A stretch of 64,000 nt of DNA from Nicotiana tabacum (lineage: Eukaryota; Streptophyta; Magnoliopsida; Solanales; Solanaceae). The position numbers and the translations under genes were made by a program. The stretch is from NCBI RefSeq assembly GCF_000715075.1, contig NC_134084.1, positions 5,954,501-6,018,500 on the forward strand, written 5' to 3'. Shown piece by piece: positions 31,924-40,300 of this stretch (its first letter is position 1; each line of letters starts with the position of its first letter). The notes below the pieces were generated by a model. That model did no database searches. It was not told the origin of the DNA and worked only from the letters and a program-made list of their open reading frames with translations.

Positions 31924-33834
31924 GTGTTTGCTTGGTCATACGATGACATGCCGGGATTAGGTGTTGATCTAGTGGTTCATAAATTGCCAATTCACCCTGA
32001 TTGTCCTCCAGTTCAACAAAAGCAACGAAAGTTCAAAACTGAGGTCAGTGACAAGATTAAAGAGGAGATCACCAAGCAGCTGAAAACGGGAGTGATTCGG
32101 GTAGTCCAGTATACAACATGGTTGGCAAATGTGGTTCCAGTGCCGAAAAAAGATGGGAAGACTCGGGTGTGCGTGGACTATCGAGATCTAAATAGAGCGA
32201 GTCCCAAAGATAATTTCCCACTGCCCAACATCCACATCCTTGTTGATAATTGCGCCAAACACGAGATACAGTCTTTCGTAGATTGTTACGCTGGGTATCA
32301 TCAGGTATTGATGGATGAAGAAGACGCTGAAAAAACTGCCTTCACCACGCCTTGGGGCACCTACTATTATCGGGTCATGCCATTTGGTCTGAAGAATGCT
32401 GGGGCTACTTACATGAGAGCCATGACTGCCATTTTTCACGACATGATGCATCAAGAAATAGAGGTGTACGTGGATGATGTGATAATCAAATCCAGGACGC
32501 AGGATAATCATATCCAAGACTTGAGGAAGTTCTTCGAAAGACTGAGGAAGTACGACTTGAAGCTGAACCCAGCGAAATGTGCTTTCGGAGTCCCATCGGG
32601 CAAGCTTTTGGGCTTCATAGTAAGCAGGAGAGGTATTGAATTAGATCCAACAAAGATAAAATCTATCAGAGATCTACCTCCCCTAAGAACGAAGAAAGAC
32701 GTGATGAGTTTGTTGGGCAGGTTGAACTATATCAGTCGATTCATTGCCCAGCTAACTAGCACGTGTGAGCCCATATTTAAGCTATTGAGAAAAGATGCGG
32801 CAATCAAATGGACGGCTGAGTGTCAAGAAGCTTTTGACAAAATTAAAGAATATCTTTCAAATCCCCCAGTTTTGGTCCCACCAGAGCCAGAAAGACCATT
32901 GTTCTTGTATCTGACAGTCTTGGAGAATTCTTTCGGTTGCGTCCTCTGGCAACATGACATAACCGGAAAGAAAGAACAAGCAATCTACTACTTAAGCAAG
33001 AAATTCACTAGCTACGAGGCCAAGTACACTCTGCTGGAAAGAACATGTTGCGCTCTGACGTGGGTTGCTCAAAAGCTGAGACATTATCTCCAAGCTCACA
33101 CTACTTTCCTCATAAGCAGGCTGGATCCTTTGAAGTATATATTTCAGAAACCGATGCCTACTGGAAGACTGGCTAAGTGGCAAATCTTGCTAACTGAATT
33201 CGACATAGTCTATGTCACTCGCACGGCAATGAAAGCCCAGGCGCTAGCAGATCATTTGGCCAAAAATCCAGTCGATGAGGAATACCAGCCATTGAGTACC
33301 TACTTTCCAGATGAAGAAATAAACACTGTAGAAGTGGTCTCGGAGAACGCTCATGTTTGGAAGATGTTCTTTGATGGAGCCGTAAACGCCAAAGGTGTAG
33401 GGATTGGGGCAATTTTGATCTCGCCCTCCGGTCAGCATTATCCAGCCACAGCTAGACTGCGTTTCTTTTGCACAAACAATACAGCCGAGTATGAAGCCTG
33501 CATCATGGGCATGCATATGGCGATTGATCAGGATGTCGAAGACTTACTGATTATGGGAGATTCTGACCTGATTATCCGGCAAGCCCAAGGTGAATGGGAA
33601 ACTCGGGATATCAAGCTTATCCCTTACCGAAAGCACGTGGAGGACCTCGGCAAGCGTTTTAAATCAATAGAGTTCAAGTATATCCCGCGGTGTCACAATG
33701 AACTAGCAGATGCACTGGCTACTTTGGCTTCAATGCTACCTTACCCAGGCAACGCCCACGTCGATCCCTTGGAAATCCAAATCAGGGAAAGACACGATTA
33801 CTGTAACGTAATCGAATCAGGATCAAGTATGTAG
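31924..33834 (+). CDS. pol: Reverse transcriptase, RNase H and second (archaeal-type) RNase H
   Basis: RT blocks in order: 'ANVVPVPKKDGKTRVCVDYR', 'SFVDCYAGYHQVLMDEEDAE', 'FTTPWGTYYYRVMPFGLKNA', and the catalytic YVDD in 'EVYVDDVIIKS' (32,467-32,478). The Ty3-type RNase H follows ('LYLTVLENSFGCVL', 'YEAKYTLLERTCCALTW'). A second RNase H of archaeal/RVT_3 type is seen in 'WKMFFDGAVNAKGVGIGAIL', 'NNTAEYEACIMGMHMA', 'IMGDSDLIIRQAQGEW' and 'HNELADALATLASML', with its acidic residues present. Two RNase H domains are diagnostic of the Tat lineage. The Met at 31,924 is internal. The frame ends at a TAG that interrupts the RNase H-integrase linker. Confidence 0.9.
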   Translation: MFAWSYDDMPGLGVDLVVHKLPIHPDCPPVQQKQRKFKTEVSDKIKEEITKQLKTGVIRVVQYTTWLANVVPVPKKDGKTRVCVDYRDLNRASPKDNFPLPNIHILVDNCAKHEIQSFVDCYAGYHQVLMDEEDAEKTAFTTPWGTYYYRVMPFGLKNAGATYMRAMTAIFHDMMHQEIEVYVDDVIIKSRTQDNHIQDLRKFFERLRKYDLKLNPAKCAFGVPSGKLLGFIVSRRGIELDPTKIKSIRDLPPLRTKKDVMSLLGRLNYISRFIAQLTSTCEPIFKLLRKDAAIKWTAECQEAFDKIKEYLSNPPVLVPPEPERPLFLYLTVLENSFGCVLWQHDITGKKEQAIYYLSKKFTSYEAKYTLLERTCCALTWVAQKLRHYLQAHTTFLISRLDPLKYIFQKPMPTGRLAKWQILLTEFDIVYVTRTAMKAQALADHLAKNPVDEEYQPLSTYFPDEEINTVEVVSENAHVWKMFFDGAVNAKGVGIGAILISPSGQHYPATARLRFFCTNNTAEYEACIMGMHMAIDQDVEDLLIMGDSDLIIRQAQGEWETRDIKLIPYRKHVEDLGKRFKSIEFKYIPRCHNELADALATLASMLPYPGNAHVDPLEIQIRERHDYCNVIESGSSM

Positions 33835-33861
33835 CCATGGTACCATGATATCAAGAGGTTC

Positions 33862-34518
33862 TTGAAGACACAAGAATACCCCGAGCATGTTACTGGAGAT
33901 CAAAAGAGAACCATTAGGCGACATGCAAGTGGTTTCTCTTTGAGCGGTGAATTGTTGTATAAGAGGACCCCGGACCTCAATCTACTAAGATGCGTTGACG
34001 CCGAGGAGGCAAGAAAGATCATGCACGAAGTACACGCAGGAGTGTGCGGACCCCACATGAACGGGTACGTCTTGGCAAAGAAAATCCTTCGAGCAGGTTA
34101 TTACTGGATAACCATGGAAAAGGACTGCTTTAGTTTTGTTCGGAAGTGTCACCAGTGTCAGGTGCACGGTGATTTGATTCATGCACCTCCCACGGAATTG
34201 CATCCCATGTCTGCACCTTGGCCATTTGTTGCATGGGGCATGGACGTCATTGGACCAATCGAGCCAAAGGCTTCAAATGGACACAGATTTATACTGGTTG
34301 CCATCGACTACTTCACAAAATGGGTAGAGGCTGTCACTCTCAAGTCGGTCACTAAAAAAGCTGTAGTGGATTTTGTACACTCAAATCTTATCTGTCGTTT
34401 CGGTATTCCTGCGACTATCATCACAGATAATGCAACAAACCTGAACAGTCACTTGATGGAGGATGTATGCGAGCAATTCAAAATAACGCATAGGAATTTT
34501 ACTCCTTATCGGCCCTAG
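33862..34518 (+). CDS. pol: Integrase, zinc-binding and catalytic core
   Basis: This is the same frame as RT after a TAG. The HHCC zinc-binding domain is seen in 'IMHEVHAGVCGPHMNGYVLA' through 'FVRKCHQCQVHG'. The rve core follows with the first two catalytic Asp in 'WGMDVIGPI' (34,243) and 'ATIITDNATNLNS'. The catalytic Glu lies just past a TAG at 34,516-34,518 ('GAVEAANKNIKK'). That stop therefore separates D, D from E and would abolish activity. It would insert element cDNA into host DNA. Confidence 0.88.
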   Translation: MKTQEYPEHVTGDQKRTIRRHASGFSLSGELLYKRTPDLNLLRCVDAEEARKIMHEVHAGVCGPHMNGYVLAKKILRAGYYWITMEKDCFSFVRKCHQCQVHGDLIHAPPTELHPMSAPWPFVAWGMDVIGPIEPKASNGHRFILVAIDYFTKWVEAVTLKSVTKKAVVDFVHSNLICRFGIPATIITDNATNLNSHLMEDVCEQFKITHRNFTPYRP

Positions 34519-34563
34519 GCCATTGGCGCTGTAGAGGCGGCAAACAAAAACATCAAGAAGATT

Positions 34564-35085
34564 TTGAGGAAGACGATCCAGAGTTTCCGACAGTGGTATG
34601 AACAGCTACCGTTTGCATTATTGGGATATCGCACTATGGTACGCACGTCAGTAGGGGCAACCCCTTATCTCTTGGTTTATGAGACCGAAGCTGTGATACT
34701 AGCAGAGGTAGAAATTCCTTCGCTCCGAAACATTGTCGAAGCAGAGATCGAAGACAGCGATTGGGTTAAGACTCGATTGGAGCAGTTAACTTTGATTGAC
34801 GAGAAACGAATGGCTGCAGTTTGTCACGGGCAGTTGTACCAACAAAGAATGGCTCGTGCTTACAACAAGAAAGTCCGACCCAGGAATTTCGAAATAGGTC
34901 AACTGGTACTGAGGCGCATTCTGCCACATCACCAAGAAGCGAAAGGGAAATTTGCTCCAAACTGGAAAGGCCCATACATCGTCAGGAAGATCTTGCCGAG
35001 AGGAGCATTGTACCTGGGTGATATTGAAGGAAATGACCCCGAAACAGCGGTAAATGTAGACGCAGTCAAGAGATACTATGTCTGA
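34564..35085 (+). CDS. pol: Integrase C-terminal part
   Basis: It continues the integrase in frame: 'FRQWYEQLPFALLGYRTMVR' and 'TSVGATPYLLVYETEAV' are the usual end of the Ty3/gypsy core. 'ARAYNKKVRPRNFEIGQLVL' and 'GKFAPNWKGPYIVRKILPRG' form the SH3-like GPY/F-containing C-terminal module. It ends 'VNVDAVKRYYV' with TGA, the natural end of pol in this family. The Met at 34,564 is internal; about 45 bp of the same frame lie between it and the preceding TAG. No chromodomain is present. Confidence 0.88.
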   Translation: MRKTIQSFRQWYEQLPFALLGYRTMVRTSVGATPYLLVYETEAVILAEVEIPSLRNIVEAEIEDSDWVKTRLEQLTLIDEKRMAAVCHGQLYQQRMARAYNKKVRPRNFEIGQLVLRRILPHHQEAKGKFAPNWKGPYIVRKILPRGALYLGDIEGNDPETAVNVDAVKRYYV

Positions 35086-35367
35086 GTGACACCCTAGCGG
35101 TCCTGACACATTTGAAATGCTGAAGGTTTTATTCCCACTATCAACTCCCTCTACAAGCCTTTGAGCCGGTTACAAAAAAAACAAACAAACAAAACAAACA
35201 AAACAAAACATTGAAATCAAAGCCGGGGCACGCTAAACGGTTTTAAAGTCGTAGTATCATCTACCTCTCTTTACCAAGCACAAGCCTTCAGATCAATTAC
35301 CAAAGGTAGCGGGAAGCCAAGAAGCATCACGAATGGAGGCCGGCACACTCTAAATTGAGAGAAATAA

Positions 35368-35560
35368 AATGAGAGAGTCTCGTCGGTGAAAACCTTCGGG
35401 CACCGCGAGGCGACGGGAGCAGAGAAACCAAAATGAGAGAGCTTGTTTAGTAAAAAACTCGCAAAGAGTGCTATCAAGCGACGACAGGAAGAGAAATGAG
35501 AGAGGTCAACTAGCGAAAACCCGCAAAGGGCGATGTTGGCCGAAAGGGTGACTCCACCTC
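35368..35560 (+). repeat. 63-bp degenerate triplicate in the 3' UTR
   Basis: AATGAGAGAG recurs at 35,368, 35,432 and 35,495 (63-64 bp apart). Each copy is followed by similar words ('GTGAAAACC', 'AAAAAACTCGCAAAG', 'GCGAAAACCCGCAAAG') and a 'GCGACG'-like block. Copies are clearly diverged. Confidence 0.6.
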
Positions 35561-35984
35561 AGGAAGTTTCGGCATGTCCCACCGGTTTTGAAAACGCAGA
35601 TCCATTTTGGTTTCGGGGGAAATGCAAGTTCGTTGATGGTCAGGCGTCCAGCCCCAAAAGCATGTCATGTCCATTTAAAGTCAGCATTGTTTCCCTCAGA
35701 TAAGTCTTTCTTGTCCCGAAAGGGACACTTCTCTGCTAAAATTTGCTTTCTCCGTTTCTTTATTTTTATTCTTCTTCAAATCCCTTTCACTTTTAACCCC
35801 AAGTCCCATATATACTGGAAAGGATAGGTGGCGGGTCTGGCTCCACGGAGTTCCGTCTCATGAAGGAAAATACCTCGTTTCATTGGTACGTTTGTCCAAA
35901 CCTGATGGATCATAATGTTGACTGCATTTGGAGTAAAGTCACAAAAAGAAAAAAAAAGAAAAGGAAAAATTTTTCCCAGCATAG

Positions 35985-36385
35985 CCTACCCCAACAAATC
36001 AACGGCAAGTCCGCCTTGTACAAATCACCATAGGGCTTTCCTTTTGTACAAATCCACACAAAGAATCCACTTTGTAAATATTCCCCAAAGAGTCTACCCC
36101 AGCGAAATCCCCCACAGATTTTTCCCTCTTGTGCAGATCCCCACAGGGTCTCCCTTTGTTTAAATAAAAAATAAAAAAAAAGAAAAAAAGGGGATTTCCC
36201 CAATAAATCCCCAGCGAGTCCCTTTGTAAAGATTCCCCAGCAAGCTTACCCCAACAAATCCCGGAAAGCTCGTTTTGCAACAAATCCCCAGCAAGTCCCC
36301 GTTGTACAAATCCCCACAGAGCTTCCCCTTGTACAAATCCCCACACAGTCTCCCCAATAAAATCCCCGATTGAAATCCCCAAGCA
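35985..36385 (+). repeat. Degenerate ~27-bp C-rich tandem repeat in the 3' UTR
   Basis: About a dozen imperfect copies of a unit like 'TTGTACAAATCCCCACAGAG' plus 'YTTCCCC'. TTGTAC recurs at 36,016 and 36,044 and at 36,302 and 36,329, giving 27-28 bp spacing. A purine/pyrimidine-biased insertion (36,165-36,190, AAAAAAAAAG runs) interrupts it. Confidence 0.65.
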
Positions 36386-36805
36386 AAACCGGATGGAAAA
36401 ACCATAGGCTTACAAGGCAAATCATCACAGAATCAGGAAACGTAAGCCTGAGTAGTCCAAAAGGTTTTTTGCCATTCGAATCCAATCAATGGCGGAATTT
36501 CTCAACAGAAATAAGGACGCAGCAAAGCAACTGGAACAATCGAGGTCACCGAACCAACCGCCATTTCCGAGCTAACGATTGTTCTTTGTTTGAAAAGTTG
36601 AAACAGGTATGATCCAAGACAACCGTGAAAGAAGCAAGTGTCACCCAAAGAAGAAATAATGAGTGTAAGAAACAGTTAGGCAATAAGGAATCCACTCGAA
36701 AGGTAAGTTTCCATGAAATTCTCTTTTATCTTTTACTAGAACAAGAAAATTCAAAAAAAAACCGGTCAGTTAATATCCTCGAACTTTTTTTTTCTTTAGT
36801 CAGCA

Positions 36806-36824
36806 TTAGGGTTTTAAACCCTAA
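36806..36824. promoter_or_regulatory. First telo-box palindrome of the array (representative)
   Basis: TTAGGGTTT (36,806-36,814), T, AAACCCTAA (36,816-36,824). AAACCCTAA is the plant telo-box bound by telomere-repeat-binding Myb proteins; here one lies on each strand, head to head. An imperfect outer extension (AGTCAG on the left, CTGAACT on the right) lengthens the dyad. The same arrangement repeats in most units; binding is inferred. Confidence 0.7.
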
Positions 36825-37310
36825 ACTGAACTTTTTCCTTTAATCAGCATTAGGGTTTTAAACCCTAAACTGAACTTTTCCCTTTAGTCAGCATTAGGGT
36901 TTTAAACCCTAAACTGAACTTTTCCCTTTAGTCAGCATTAGGGTTTTAAACCCTAAACTGAACTCTTTTCCTTTAGTCAGCATTAGGGTTTTAAACCCTA
37001 AACTGAACTCAGCATTAGGGTTTTAAACCCTAAACTGAACTCTTTTCCTTCAGTCACCATTAGGGTTTTAAACCCTAAACTGAACTCTTTTCCTCCAGTC
37101 AGCATTAGGGTTTTAAACCCTAAACTGAACTCTTTTCCTTTAGTCAGCATTAGGGTTTTAAACCCTAAACTGAACTTTTCCTTCAGTCAGCATTAGGGTT
37201 TTAAACCCTGAACTGAACTTTTCCTTTAGTCAGCATTAGGGTTTTAAACCCTAAACTGAACTTTTTCCTTTAGTCAGCATTAGGGTTTTAAACCCTAAAC
37301 TGAACTTTTA

Positions 37311-40300
37311 CCGTTAGTCAGCATTAGGGTTTTAAAACCCTAAACTGAACTCTTTTCCCTTAGTCAGCATTAGGGTTATAAACCCTAAACTGAACTTTTT
37401 CCTTTAGTCAGCATTAGGGTTTTAAACCCTAAACTGAACTCTTTCCATTAGTCAGCATTAGGGTTTTAAACCCTAAACTGAACTTTTCCCTTTAGTCAGT
37501 ATTAGGGTTTTAAACCCTAAACTGAACTCTTTTCCTTTAGTCAGCATTAGGGTTTTAAACCCAAAACTGAACTCTTTTCCTTTAGTCAGCATTAGGGTTT
37601 TAAACCCTAAACTGAACTCTTTTCCTTCAGTCACCATTAGGGTTTTAAACCCTAAACTGAACTCTTTTCCTCCAGTCAGAATTAGGGTTTTAAACCCTAA
37701 ACTGAACTTTTTTCATTTAGTCAGCATTAGGGTTTTAAACCCTAAACTGAACTTTTCCTTCAGTCAGCATTAGGGTTTTAAACCCTGAACTAAACTTTTC
37801 CTTTAGTCAGCATTAGGGTTTTAAACACTAAACTGAACTTTTTCCTTTAGTCAGCATTAGGGTTTTAAACCCAAAACTGAACTTTTTCCTTTAGTCAGCA
37901 TTAGGGTTTTAAACCCTAAACTGAACTCTTTTCCTTTAGTCAGCATTAGGGTTTTAAACCCAAAACTGAACTCTTTTCCTTTAGTTAGCATTAGGGTTTT
38001 AAACCCTAAACTGAACTTTTTTCCTTTAGTCAGCATTAGGGTTTTAAACCCAAAACTAAACTTTTTCCTTTAGTCAGCATTAGAGTTTTACACCCTAAAC
38101 TGAACTCTTTTCCTCCAGTCAGCATTAGGGGTTTAAACCCTAAACTGAACTCTTTTCCTTTAATCAGCACTAGGGTTTTAAACCCTGAACTGAACTTTTC
38201 CTTTAGTCAGCATTAGGGTTTTAAACCCAAAACTGAACTTTTTCCTTTAGTCAGCATTAGGGTTTTAAACCCTAAACTGAACTTTTACCTTTAGTCAGCA
38301 TTAGGGTTTTAAAACCCTAAACTGAACTCTTTTCCTTTAGTCAGCATTAGGGTTTTAAACAATAAACTGAACTTTTTCCTTTAGTCAGCATTAGGGTTTT
38401 AAACCCTAAACTGAACTCTTTCCTTTAGTCAGCATTACGGTTTTAAACCCTAAACTGAACTTTTCCCTTTAGTCAGCATTAGGGTTTTAAACCCTAAACT
38501 GAACTCTTTTCCTTTAGTCAACATTAGGGTTTTAAACCCAAAACTGAACTCTTTTCCTTTAGTCAGCATTAGGGTTTTAAACCCTAAACTGAACTCTTTT
38601 CCTTCAGTCACCATTAGGGTTTTAAACCCTAAACTGAACTTTTTTCCTCCAGTCAGCATTAGGGTTTTAAACCCTAAACTGAACTCTTTCCATTAGTCAG
38701 CATTAGGGTTTTAAACCCTAAACTGAACTTTTCCCTTTAGTCAGTATTAGGGTTTTAAACCCTAAACTGAACTCTTTTCCTTTAGTCAGCATTAGGGTTT
38801 TAAACCCAAAACTGAACTCTTTTCCTTTAGTCAGCATTAGGGTTTTAAACCCTAAACTGAACTCTTTTCCTTCAGTCACCATTAGGGTTTTAAACCCTAA
38901 ACTGAACTCTTTTCCTCCAGTCAGCATTAGGGTTTTAAACCCTAAACTGAACTCTTTTCCTTTAGTCAGCATTAGGGTTTTAAACCCTAAACTGAACTTT
39001 TCCTTCAGTCAGCATTAGGGTTTTAAACCCTGAACTAAACTTTCCTTTAGTCAGCATTAGGGTTTTAAACCCTAAACTGAACTTTTTTCCTCCAGTCAGC
39101 ATTAGGGTTTTAAACCCTAAACTGAACTCTTTTCCTTTAGTCAGCATTAGGGTTTTAAACCCTAAACTGAACTTTTTCCTTCAGTCAGCATTAGGGTTTT
39201 AAACCCTGAACTGAACTTTTCCTTTAGTCAGCATTAGGGTTTTAAACCCTAAACTGAACTTTTTCCTTTAGTCAGCATTAGGGTTTTAAACCCTAAACTG
39301 AACTTTTACCGTTAGTCAGCATTAGGGTTTTAAAACCCTAAACTGAACTCTTTTCCCTTAGTCAGCATTAGGGTTATAAACCCTAAACTGAACTTTTTCC
39401 TTTAGTCAGCATTAGGGTTTTAAACCCTAAACTGAACTCTTTCCATTAGTCAGCATTAGGGTTTTAAACCCTAAACTGAACTTTTCCCTTTAGTCAGTAT
39501 TAGGGTTTTAAACCCTAAACTGAACTCTTTTCCTTTAGTCAGCATTAGGGTTTTAAACCCAAAACTGAACTCTTTTCCTTTAGTCAGCATTAGGGTTTTA
39601 AACCCTAAACTGAACTCTTTTCCTTCAGTCACCATTAGGGTTTTAAACCCTAAACTGAACTCTTTTCCTCCAGTCAGAATTAGGGTTTTAAACCCTAAAC
39701 TGAACTTTTTTCATTTAGTCAGCATTAGGGTTTTAAACCCTAAACTGAACTTTTCCTTCAGTCAGCATTAGGGTTTTAAACCCTGAACTAAACTTTTCCT
39801 TTAGTCAGCATTAGGGTTTTAAACACTAAACTGAACTTTTTCCTTTAGTCAGCATTAGGGTTTTAAACCCAAAACTGAACTTTTTCCTTTAGTCAGCATT
39901 AGGGTTTTAAACCCTAAACTGAACTCTTTTCCTTTAGTCAGCATTAGGGTTTTAAACCCAAAACTGAACTCTTTTCCTTTAGTTAGCATTAGGGTTTTAA
40001 ACCCTAAACTGAACTTTTTTCCTTTAGTCAGCATTAGGGTTTTAAACCCAAAACTAAACTTTTTCCTTTAGTCAGCATTAGAGTTTTACACCCTAATCTG
40101 AACTCTTTTCCTCCAGTCAGCATTAGGGTTTTAAACCCTAAACTGAACTCTTTTCCTTTAATCAGCACTAGGGTTTTAAACCCTGAACTGAACTTTTCCT
40201 TTAGTCAGCATTAGGGTTTTAAACCCAAAACTGAACTTTTTCCTTTAGTCAGCATTAGGGTTTTAAACCCTAAACTGAACTTTTACCTTTAGTCAGCATT

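Larger units (their letters stand above)
31632..35085 (+). pseudogene. pol: Ogre pol, exon 2: RT, RNase H, archaeal-type RNase H, integrase
   Basis: One reading frame runs from the splice acceptor to TGA at 35,083-35,085 (about 1,150 codons) and is interrupted only by three TAG codons: 31,780, 33,832 and 34,516. No frameshift is visible in 3.4 kb, unlike the gag-pro half. The three pieces are described separately. The product would carry out reverse transcription and integration; as it stands it cannot yield full-length protein without readthrough. Confidence 0.85.
20001..36780 (+). mobile_element. Tat/Ogre-type Ty3/gypsy retrotransposon, 3' LTR not found
   Basis: In order: 5' LTR (20,001-23,988), PBS, leader, extra ORF1, gag, protease, G-patch segment, intron, RT, RNase H, archaeal-type RNase H, integrase, and a repeat-rich 3' UTR. 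The extra ORF before gag, the spliced intron between protease and RT, the non-Met PBS, the 4-kb LTR and the second RNase H together define the Tat/Ogre lineage. Frameshifts and in-frame stops occur in most ORFs, so it is defective. The end of the element is unclear: a telomere-like satellite starts where PPT and 3' LTR would be expected. Confidence 0.85.
35086..36780 (+). other. 3' untranslated region of the Ogre element, repeat-rich
   Basis: No coding frame with a domain lies between the pol stop and the satellite. The region holds an A/C-rich run (35,173-35,215), a 63-bp triplicate, a degenerate C-rich repeat of about 27 bp, and a final unique 400 bp. I searched by eye for the LTR start TGTGAGCACG and a purine tract before it and found neither. 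Tat/Ogre 3' UTRs are known to be long, variable and prone to tandem repeats. Confidence 0.65.

Noticed and set aside
31924..31926. ATG at 31,924 as the start of pol
   Set aside because: The RT frame is open upstream to the splice acceptor at 31,632 apart from one TAG, and homologous text precedes this Met.
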